The notes under the pieces are model-generated. The model was given only the letters and a program-made list of their open reading frames with translations, did no database searches and had not been told where the DNA came from. This document shows positions 1-5,297 of a stretch of DNA of 8,568 bases, one piece after another. How positions within the stretch are numbered: position 1 is the first letter of the stretch; every line of letters begins with the position of its first letter. The DNA comes from Chloroflexota bacterium (GTDB lineage Bacteria; Chloroflexota; Chloroflexia; JAMDCE01): the NCBI GenBank assembly GCA_023489135.1, contig JAMDCE010000290.1, positions 1 to 8,568 of the forward strand, read 5' to 3'. The position numbers and the translations under genes were made by a program.

Positions 1-1
1 T

Positions 2-1141
2 TCGAGCCCCCTGACCTCCGATATCAGACGGATCAAGAAGGCCGAGGACTGCGGGGCCGCTGCCGTGTGCATTAAGCACTCCATGGCCGAGCAACCCTTC
101 CGGGGCACTCCCCGGTTCTTCGTGGACCCTAAGCTGGGCATCATTGTTCACAGCGACCGTCGCCTGGATATCGACGAAGGCGAGAGGATGGTCTCCGAGG
201 CTAAAGAGAAAAGCAACCTGGTGGTGATCGCCAACATGTCCGGCCCGCACGCCGTCCTGGATGGATGGGGTGAGATAGCCCGGAAGATGGAGGCCGCCGG
301 GGCGGACATGATAGAGCTCAACATGAACTGTCCCAACCTGGGACTGGTGGATCGCTCTTTCAGCCAGGTGGCCGCCAAGGTGATGGCCGGTGCCAGCGTG
401 GGGCAGGACCCCGAGGTGGCTTCGGCGGTGACCAGGGTGGTGAAATCTGCCGTGAAGGTGCCCGTCATCTGCAAATTCACTTCCGAAGGCGGGCGGATGG
501 TGGAGGTAGCCAGGGCCTGCGCCGACGCGGGCGCCGACGCCGTTCAGATTCACGCCACCTTCGTGGCTACGCCTCACGTCGATATCTACAACGATGGAAG
601 GCCGGTCACCGCCGGGCTAAAGGGGCGGGCCAACATTTCCGGTCTCACAGGGAGGTGGAGCCGCCTCGTTAGCAACCGGTTCGTAGCACAGGTCTCCAGG
701 ACCGTGTCGATTCCCGTAATAGGCTCCGGGGGCATCGAGCAGTGGGACCACGTCGTGGAGAGCATGATGTTCGGCTCCTCGGCCGTTCAGATGTGCAGCT
801 CCCTCATCATCAACGGGTTCGAGATCATGCCCCGTATGCTGGAGAAGCTGGAGTCCTACCTGGAGCGTCAGGGTCACCAGGATCTCTCGTCCATTCGTGG
901 GGCGGCGCTCAAGCATCTGGTCACGGCGCCTCAACTGGAGTTCGACCCGGTCGTATCCGCGGTCGACGAGGCCCTGTGCAACGGCTGCGGCAAATGCGCC
1001 AAGGTGGGGTCGTGTAACGCCATCGAGATGGTGAACAAGAAGGCGGTAGTGAACCCGGCCGAGTGCGTCGGCTGCAACGTCTGTCGCTTCATCTGCCCGA
1101 CCAGGGCCATTTCCATGCAGTCGCCGGTTCCGGCCGTTTAG
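2..1141 (+). CDS. PreA-like dihydropyrimidine/dihydroorotate dehydrogenase family flavoprotein with C-terminal 2x[4Fe-4S] domain (5' partial)
   Basis: The frame is open from base 2, and the first visible residues (SSPLTSDIRRIKKAEDCGAA) are typical of the first strand and helix of the dihydropyrimidine dehydrogenase (DPD)/PreA barrel. The real start is therefore upstream, probably by only a few tens of residues; the GTG at 65 is an internal Val. An FMN-binding TIM barrel follows, with ELNMNCPN in place of the usual ELNxSCPN, then GQDPE, the strand VPVICKF and the phosphate-binding stretch IGSGGI. The C-terminus carries two cluster motifs: CxxCxxCx5C (Cys codons 977-1015) and CxxCxxCxxxCP (1064-1096). 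Family members reduce pyrimidines or oxidise dihydroorotate in the cytoplasm, passing electrons through FMN and Fe-S clusters, often with a PreT-like NAD(P)H partner; none is visible here. The position of the DPD catalytic Cys (ACGQDPE) reads SVGQDPE, and the pyrimidine-contacting Asn-Thr appears to be His-Ala-Thr, so the substrate may differ. Family is certain, substrate is not. Confidence 0.9.
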   Translation, partial: SSPLTSDIRRIKKAEDCGAAAVCIKHSMAEQPFRGTPRFFVDPKLGIIVHSDRRLDIDEGERMVSEAKEKSNLVVIANMSGPHAVLDGWGEIARKMEAAGADMIELNMNCPNLGLVDRSFSQVAAKVMAGASVGQDPEVASAVTRVVKSAVKVPVICKFTSEGGRMVEVARACADAGADAVQIHATFVATPHVDIYNDGRPVTAGLKGRANISGLTGRWSRLVSNRFVAQVSRTVSIPVIGSGGIEQWDHVVESMMFGSSAVQMCSSLIINGFEIMPRMLEKLESYLERQGHQDLSSIRGAALKHLVTAPQLEFDPVVSAVDEALCNGCGKCAKVGSCNAIEMVNKKAVVNPAECVGCNVCRFICPTRAISMQSPVPAV

Positions 1142-1207
1142 GTCCTGTTTGCAAAGTCCGATTTGCTCCCTCTCGCCTACCCGGCCTGGAAGACCGGGGC
1201 GCCAACT

Positions 1208-1243
1208 CCCTCTCCCCTTCGGGGAGAGGGCTGGGGTGAGGGG
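1208..1243. repeat. Dispersed-type palindromic repeat, 10-bp stem, possible bidirectional terminator
   Basis: CCCTCTCCCC (1208-1217) and GGGGAGAGGG (1221-1230) pair perfectly around a three-base TTC loop and are followed by the G-rich tail CTGGGGTGAGGGG. Read on the minus strand it encodes the LTPALSPKGRG peptide, which recurs as a spurious annotation in many unrelated bacterial genomes, a sign of a widespread non-coding repeat. It lies between the end of the PreA-like gene and the convergent end of the sugar kinase operon, so it could terminate either, but neither side has a clear U tract. Confidence 0.8.
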
Positions 1244-1281
1244 CGATATCTGATGTGAGTGAGTAATGAGAGGGCCAGTCA

Positions 1282-1332
1282 ACCGCAGAAGACCCCGAGA
1301 TTTACCTGATTATCTCTGTGTCCTCTAGCGGT
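1282..1332. repeat. Imperfect inverted repeat of the 'ACCGCAGAGGACACAGAGA' type
   Basis: The left arm (1282-1300, ACCGCAGAAGACCCCGAGA) matches the reverse complement of the right arm (1313-1332) at about 16 of 20 positions with one gap, around a 12-base AT-rich loop. From memory, motifs like ACCGCAGAGGACACAGAG recur between genes in many environmental bacteria. It sits 50 bases after a different palindromic repeat and just beyond the kinase stop codon, where it could form a hairpin at the end of the rpmH operon transcript. Confidence 0.5.
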
Positions 1333-1346
1333 GAGATCCCGGCTCC

Positions 1347-2180
1347 TCAATCTTCTCCCCTTAGCCGCTTGTTCACCTGCTCCAATCGCGGGATGCCTAG
1401 CAGACCCACGGCTTCGACGACGAAAGACGCCACGCAGTTGGCGTATCTCGCCGACTGAATCGGGTCGCCGCTCCGCTGGAGCTTCACCAGGAAGGCGGTG
1501 GCGAAGGCATCTCCCGCTCCCGTTGTATCAATCGCCCTGGCCTTGAAGGCCGGCGAGTGATACACTCCACCCCGGTAGAACACATCCGCTCCTCGCTCGC
1601 CGCGGGTTACTGCCACCACCCTGACCTGGCCGGCGAACGCCTCGGCCACGGATCTCTCGCCCGCGATGTCGTCTTCGCTCACGATCAGCACGTCGATGTG
1701 AGGCAGCACACGACTCGCGTTTTTCCAGTGAGTACCGTGCACTCGCCCTTGGGCATCCCATTCTCTAAGCCAGCCTTGAGCGGTTAGCCCCACCAGACTA
1801 CTAGGGAAGAGCCGCGCCAGGCTCTGATCCAGCTCCTGTGCTATCGGCGCCAAATGCACGATCGTCGATCTTCTCCACGGCTTTGGCACGTTGTGAGGAT
1901 GTATCCTGCCGGCCGCGGCCCGGATGAACTGCTGCCTCACGCCGCAGGAGTAGATGTTGGCGAATACGGTAGTGGAGGGTGATGGGACGCGAACCACCTG
2001 TATCCCGGGCAGCGCTTCGTGGAATGGAAAATCCCCCGCGGCGCTGGTCACCAGCCCAACCCGCTCGCCCAAATTCAGAGCGGTCAGGGCAGAATAGCAG
2101 GCCGTGCCACCATACCGGAAAGAGGAATCGATAACGTCCCTGGTGACGTGTCCGATGATCAGGTAGGAGGGAATGTACAT
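1347..2180 (-). CDS. PfkB-family carbohydrate kinase, substrate unknown
   Basis: A 277-residue ribokinase/PfkB-fold kinase. Members transfer the gamma-phosphate of ATP to a sugar or nucleoside hydroxyl in the cytoplasm. Visible marks are an N-terminal strand followed by HVTRD (residues 11-15), the substrate-loop Gly-Gly (24-25, GGTACYSAL), SEDD (169-172), VTRGERGADVF (191-201) and the signature DTTGAGDAFATAF (218-230), in which Asp224 is the expected catalytic base and GAG forms the anion hole. It is somewhat shorter than the usual 300 or more residues. The region between GG and SEDD has little of the ribokinase lid, so the sugar cannot be named. The ATG at 2180 lies 8 bases after the jag stop codon, with the purine-rich GGGGGGAG directly upstream, so it is very probably translated from the rpmH-jag transcript. 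A sugar kinase is an unexpected last gene for that operon. Family assignment is firm; function is open. Confidence 0.88.
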   Translation of the reverse strand: MYIPSYLIIGHVTRDVIDSSFRYGGTACYSALTALNLGERVGLVTSAAGDFPFHEALPGIQVVRVPSPSTTVFANIYSCGVRQQFIRAAAGRIHPHNVPKPWRRSTIVHLAPIAQELDQSLARLFPSSLVGLTAQGWLREWDAQGRVHGTHWKNASRVLPHIDVLIVSEDDIAGERSVAEAFAGQVRVVAVTRGERGADVFYRGGVYHSPAFKARAIDTTGAGDAFATAFLVKLQRSGDPIQSARYANCVASFVVEAVGLLGIPRLEQVNKRLRGED

Positions 2181-2188
2181 ACTCCCCC

Positions 2189-2851
2189 CTACTTTCTCGG
2201 CATTATCACCACTTTGCGGTCTTCGCCCTCGCCGATACTCTGGGTAGTGGCGTGCGGGTTGCCTTGAAGTGCCAGGTGCACTATTCGGCGTTCGTAGGCC
2301 GGCATAGCTTCCAGGGTTACCGGCTGCCGCGTCTGCTGCACCCGCTCGGCCATTCTCAGCGCTAATCCTTTCAGCGTGTCCTCGCGGCGCAGACGATAGC
2401 CTCCGACGTCGACCGTCACCCTCGTCCAGCGACGAAGCTTCTTGCTCACTATCAGGTTGACCACGAATTGCAGAGAGCTGAGAGTATCGCCCCTGCGACC
2501 GATGAGGATTCCCAGATCGCCGCCGTCTATGTCCAGGGTGATCGCACCGGCGTCCGAGGGGTCTTCCTCCTGGCGAACCGATACCTCTGCGTCGACGTGC
2601 ATCTCGGAGAGAAGGCGCTCCAGTACCTCTTTGGCCACGTCGGCCACGGAGCCGGGCGAGACGCTCTCTGTTTCGGCATCCAGGCGAGGGGAGACAAGAA
2701 TCCGAGCCTCTTCCCCGCCGATTCCCAGTATTCCCCGGCTGCCCTCAGACAGAACCGAGATGTCTACCTCCTCACGGGTCTTGCCCAAGATAGCTAGCGC
2801 CTGGCGAATGGCCTCGTCGACTGTCTTCGCGCTAACTTCCAGACTTTCCAC
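2189..2851 (-). CDS. jag: Jag/KhpB (EloR-type) RNA-binding protein with Jag-N, KH and R3H domains
   Basis: A 220-residue protein with the full Jag layout: the Jag-N domain (residues 1-52, ending in SRGILGIGGEEARI), an acidic linker, a KH domain with the RNA-binding GRRG loop at 118-121 (ILIGRRGDTLSSLQ), and a C-terminal R3H domain with Arg188 and His192 (ERRIVHLAL). In Firmicutes this protein (KhpB/EloR, SpoIIIJ-associated Jag) binds RNA, pairs with KhpA and affects cell elongation and division; here the role is inferred from the family. The start is GTG at 2851, with AGGAGG (2857-2862) five bases upstream. It follows yidC by 77 bases and precedes the sugar kinase by 8, the usual yidC-jag order. 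Confidence 0.93.
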   Translation of the reverse strand: MESLEVSAKTVDEAIRQALAILGKTREEVDISVLSEGSRGILGIGGEEARILVSPRLDAETESVSPGSVADVAKEVLERLLSEMHVDAEVSVRQEEDPSDAGAITLDIDGGDLGILIGRRGDTLSSLQFVVNLIVSKKLRRWTRVTVDVGGYRLRREDTLKGLALRMAERVQQTRQPVTLEAMPAYERRIVHLALQGNPHATTQSIGEGEDRKVVIMPRK

Positions 2852-2928
2852 AGTGTCCTCCTAAGATCAAAGAGGCTTGGAAGATAGCCCAGGTATCTCC
2901 CGGCCTCGGATTATCTTCTAAGCTTGGA

Positions 2929-3855
2929 TTATCGCCGCCGCCCCTTTTTCTTCTTCCTGGATCCTGACGGCTCCACCGCACGCCTGGCCTGCTGTACCGC
3001 TTCCTCTTCCGCGGCGCTCATCTTCCCGTTGGACTCAATTACCTTCGTGCCGTCGAGCGCTGATTTGGATCCATTGGAGGATACTCCAACGGAAGGCCCC
3101 TTCGCTCTCCCGCCCTTTGCTACTGGTTGGCTCGCCGGCTCAAGTCTCAGCAGGCGCCGGATTTTGGGTACCAGCGTTCCCCAGCCGCCCTCGGGCACCA
3201 GTGAACCCCAGCCGGTGGCAAAGTACTGCTGCACAAAGGTGAACAGGTTGGATGTTACCCAGTAGAGAACCAGGCCGGCCGGCACCTGGAAGGCGAAGAC
3301 CAGGAACATCAGTGGCATGAACTGCGTCATCTGGTTCATCGTTTTCTGCTGGGGATCGTCGGTTTTCGGCGCCATCATGCGCTGGACCACCCACTGCGTG
3401 GCCGCGGTCAAGATGGCGAGGATGTACGGCGCCCCTTCCTGATGCGCCAGGCTGGGTATCCAGAGGAACCCGCCGACCGCGAAGCCCTCCCGGGAATTGA
3501 GGAGCATGAGCGCCTGATAGAGTCCAAACCAAACGGGCATTTGGATCAACAAGGGAAGGCAGCCCGCCGCCGGGTTTACCTTGTGCTCCTTGTACAGGGC
3601 CATCTGCTCCTGCATCAGCTTCTCGCGGTCCTTGCCGTACTTTTTCTGCAGCTCCCTCAATTTGGGTTGGATCACCATCATCGCCTTGGACGAGCGAAGC
3701 TGCTGGATGGTAAGAGGCAGCATTACGAGCTTGACTGCAATAGTGAATAATATGATGGCCAGACCGTAGTTACCGATGTAACCGGTCAGGAGCGCCAGCG
3801 CATCGGCCAAAGGATGGACGATACCCAGTTCCCAAATCTCTAGCAAGCCGCCCAA
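2929..3855 (-). CDS. yidC: YidC/Oxa1-family membrane protein insertase
   Basis: An insertase of about 308 residues that helps proteins enter and fold in the cytoplasmic membrane, alone or with SecYEG. Numbered from the first in-frame TTG (3864), membrane segments lie near residues 30-52, 103-122, 145-163 and 182-212. The cytoplasmic loop has the conserved PKLRELQKKYGKDREKLMQE and KVNPAAGCLPLLIQMPVWFGLY. Lys45 (IAVKLVMLPLT) sits where the groove Arg of E. coli YidC is found, a conservative change. The C-terminal tail is long and ends in KKKKGRRR, probably to contact ribosomes. There is no large periplasmic domain, as in Gram-positive bacteria, and no lipobox is seen. AAAGGAGG (3865-3872) is followed directly by TTG TTG ATT TTG; the TTG at 3855 has the best spacing (9 bases), though 3864 and 3861 are also in frame. 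It sits between yidD and jag. Confidence 0.95.
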   Translation of the reverse strand: MGGLLEIWELGIVHPLADALALLTGYIGNYGLAIILFTIAVKLVMLPLTIQQLRSSKAMMVIQPKLRELQKKYGKDREKLMQEQMALYKEHKVNPAAGCLPLLIQMPVWFGLYQALMLLNSREGFAVGGFLWIPSLAHQEGAPYILAILTAATQWVVQRMMAPKTDDPQQKTMNQMTQFMPLMFLVFAFQVPAGLVLYWVTSNLFTFVQQYFATGWGSLVPEGGWGTLVPKIRRLLRLEPASQPVAKGGRAKGPSVGVSSNGSKSALDGTKVIESNGKMSAAEEEAVQQARRAVEPSGSRKKKKGRRR

Positions 3856-3864
3856 AATCAACAA

Positions 3865-3872
3865 CCTCCTTT
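3865..3872 (-). promoter_or_regulatory. Strong ribosome binding site of yidC
   Basis: AAAGGAGG on the minus strand is a near-perfect anti-Shine-Dalgarno match. It abuts the first two in-frame TTG codons (spacers of 0 and 3 bases), so it favours the fourth codon (TTG at 3855, spacer 9) as the start, or the unusual ATT at 3858 (spacer 6). Confidence 0.75.
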
Positions 3873-3933
3873 AGCACCGTTGGACTTCAGGCAAGGCGAT
3901 GCAGTAGCGTACAAAGGTGCTAACGTGATTCTA

Positions 3934-4143
3934 CTAACGTACGGGATCGTATCCACCGGGATGAAAGGGGTGACAGCGCAAGATACGCCTGATGGCCATC
4001 CAGCTACCCTGTAGCGCACCGTACCGATCAATGGCCTCGACGGCGTACTGAGAACAGGAAGGGTAGAATCGGCAGGAAGGTGGCAGAATTCTCGATATTG
4101 TGGATTGGTAAAGCTTTATGAATTCAATGGCTACGATTCTCAC
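3934..4143 (-). CDS. yidD: YidD membrane protein insertion efficiency factor
   Basis: A 69-residue protein with the complete family pattern: an amphipathic start ([20 protein letters not shown]), the Cys-rich [14 protein letters not shown] (residues 21-34) and the C-terminal [13 protein letters not shown] (56-68). YidD is a small peripheral protein on the inner face of the membrane that supports YidC-dependent insertion; this is known from the family, not shown here. The start is GTG at 4143, with AAGGA eight bases upstream. The gene follows rnpA by 57 bases and precedes yidC, the standard order. The length is normal and all three conserved Cys are present. Confidence 0.94.
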   Translation of the reverse strand: MRIVAIEFIKLYQSTISRILPPSCRFYPSCSQYAVEAIDRYGALQGSWMAIRRILRCHPFHPGGYDPVR

Positions 4144-4200
4144 TCGATAATTCCTTCGGCGATTCCTTTGAAACGTCTTCCAGCCGCTGTGCTGAACCGG

Positions 4201-4608
4201 TCACCGGACGGTCCCCTCGCCTCTTTCGGCTTCCCTACCCGCATCTCCAATTGCATCTCTTGGCGGCCTTTCCAACAAACCGGCTCGGCGCAGCAATTGA
4301 TCCACCGCCGAGCTAACCGCTTGAAAGTTGGCCGTGGCAATTGGCTGCCGTGCGATGAACAGCACATCCCAGCCTGGTTGCACCAAACCCAGCCGCAGCC
4401 GAAACGCCTCCTTGATCAGTCGCCTCACCCTGTTGCGGATCACTGCTCTCCCGATTCGCTTGCTGGCCGTCACGCCGATGCGCGTGAGTCCAGTCTCATT
4501 CGGAAGGGCGTACAACACGACCAAGGGATTTGCCCGCGAAAACCCTTGGTCTCGTAACTTCTTGAACTGGGATTCTTTGGTAAGGCGAAACTGCTTTGGT
4601 AGGGCCAT
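4201..4608 (-). CDS. rnpA: Ribonuclease P protein component
   Basis: A 135-residue basic protein that binds the RNase P RNA and helps it cut the 5' leader from precursor tRNAs. The N-terminus (PKQFRLTKESQFKKLRDQGF) is typical. The signature GVTASKRIGRAVIRNRVRRLIKEAFR lies at residues 45-70 and includes the RNR motif (58-60) on the helix that contacts the RNA. The C-terminus after about residue 115 is a charged, poorly conserved tail (GREAERGEGTVR). ATG at 4608 is preceded by AGAGG with a five-base spacer inside a longer purine run. It lies 112 bases after rpmH. Confidence 0.95.
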   Translation of the reverse strand: MALPKQFRLTKESQFKKLRDQGFSRANPLVVLYALPNETGLTRIGVTASKRIGRAVIRNRVRRLIKEAFRLRLGLVQPGWDVLFIARQPIATANFQAVSSAVDQLLRRAGLLERPPRDAIGDAGREAERGEGTVR

Positions 4609-4720
4609 GCCTCCCTCTTTGCCCCCCTCAAGAGCGAGAAAGAAGGAAGCTAGAAAGCGTTTCGACGGATTCCGATCTGCGCCTTCCCTATCCTTCCCTT
4701 GGCGTTGGCCTGAGATCCCT

Positions 4721-4861
4721 TTAGACTACAGTAAGCCTCTTTCGTCCCTTCAGTCTACGCATCTTCAGAACGGCTCGGCCACCCCTGGTCGCCATTCTGG
4801 CCAGAAACCCGTGTTCCCGCTTCCGGGGGATGCGCTTCGGTTGGTATGTTCTCTTAACCAA
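4721..4861 (-). CDS. rpmH: 50S ribosomal protein L34
   Basis: Reading the minus strand gives a 46-residue, very basic protein that begins [20 protein letters not shown] after the start residue and ends GRKRLTVV, matching L34 along its whole length (44-46 residues in most bacteria). It sits in the large ribosomal subunit, bound to 23S rRNA. The start must be TTG at 4861: the upstream frame has no ATG or GTG before an in-frame TAA 33 bases upstream, and the VKRTYQP start is canonical. AAAGGG (4870-4875) lies eight bases upstream and may serve as the ribosome binding site. It heads the rnpA-yidD-yidC-jag operon behind a strong promoter. Confidence 0.96.
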   Translation of the reverse strand: MVKRTYQPKRIPRKREHGFLARMATRGGRAVLKMRRLKGRKRLTVV

Positions 4862-4903
4862 TACCGGTTCCCTTTCACCTGCTTGATGGCAACGTACTTA
4901 GCG

Positions 4904-4933
4904 ATTATAGCTGTTTCGAAAGAAGCTTGTCAA
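4904..4933 (-). promoter_or_regulatory. Consensus sigma-70/SigA promoter of the rpmH operon
   Basis: On the minus strand TTGACA (4928-4933) and TATAAT (4904-4909) both match the consensus exactly and are separated by 18 bases. Transcription would start near 4897, about 36 bases before the TTG start of rpmH. This is the best promoter match I found in the window and fits an operon for translation and membrane biogenesis. Confidence 0.88.
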
Positions 4934-4957
4934 CCAAGGTTCGACCAGTTCTGCATA

Positions 4958-4986
4958 TTGACAACGGCCTTGGGCTATGCTAACTT
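4958..4986 (+). promoter_or_regulatory. Candidate promoter for the divergent TAXI lipoprotein gene
   Basis: TTGACA (4958-4963) is a perfect -35 element. At the standard 17-base spacing lies TAACTT (4981-4986), only a half match to TATAAT. A weak -10 combined with the palindrome that overlaps it (4985-4999) would suit a regulated promoter. The resulting leader would be about 300 bases long. This is an inference; another start nearer the gene is possible. Confidence 0.4.
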
Positions 4987-4999
4987 AGGTCCGACCTAA
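4985..4999. promoter_or_regulatory. Perfect 15-base palindrome, likely operator
   Basis: TTAGGTCCGACCTAA has two perfect 7-base arms around one central base. It overlaps the end of the candidate plus-strand -10 element and lies about 50 bases upstream of the rpmH -35 box. Its TTAGGT and ACCTAA half-sites look like those of DtxR/IdeR metal-regulator boxes, but those have a 7-base centre instead of 3, so no regulator can be named. It more likely controls the TAXI gene than rpmH. Confidence 0.55.
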
Positions 5000-5297
5000 T
5001 TCCACGAAATGCTGGGGCGTTGGTACTCTCCTGGAGTGAGGAAATGGGCCGGCCCATCGCCGGGGTTTCTCCGAGAGAATCGCCTCCGATTCCACTTCAC
5101 AGCCGCCAGGGCGAGTCGAGTCGTCTTGTTCCAAGACGTTTCGGTGATTCTACGTCGAGCCAAGGCAGCGCCGCTAGCTTCTAGACACGTTGGTGTGTCT
5201 TCCGATGAACTTCGCGGTCCTTATCCCATGAGGCGATCGAGGCCGAAGGGATTGAGATTGGGTTCGCACACCACCAACAGTCGAAGGAGGAAAGAAA
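5000..5297 (+). other. Hairpin-rich leader region upstream of the TAXI lipoprotein gene
   Basis: About 300 bases without a convincing gene. They hold four perfect small inverted repeats: ATGGGCC/GGCCCAT (5044-5057, no loop), GAATCG/CGATTC (5077-5092, 4-base loop), CGTCTTG/CAAGACG (5122-5138, 3-base loop) and AGACAC/GTGTCT (5183-5200, 6-base loop). I recognise no known riboswitch core. If transcription starts near 4993, this would be a structured 5' untranslated region. It ends with AAGGAGG (5284-5290), a strong ribosome binding site seven bases before the ATG at 5298. Confidence 0.45.

Noticed and set aside
617..1282. Minus-strand 221-codon reading frame containing LTPALSPKGRG
   Set aside because: It is antisense to the well-supported PreA-like gene, and its N-terminal part is just the translated palindromic repeat.
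2908..2933. Direct repeat GGATTATC between yidC and jag, 18 bases apart
   Set aside because: Only eight bases long and overlapping the end of yidC; likely chance.
4098..4110. TTGTGGATTGG as a possible DnaA box
   Set aside because: It is a single imperfect match inside the yidD coding sequence, with no cluster nearby, so it does not support an origin.
4328..4999. Plus-strand 223-codon reading frame
   Set aside because: It runs antisense through rnpA, rpmH and the rpmH promoter, all strongly supported, and the protein looks like no family.
4985..4999. Assignment of the palindrome as a DtxR/IdeR iron box
   Set aside because: The half-sites match but the centre is 3 bases instead of 7, so only an unnamed operator is claimed.
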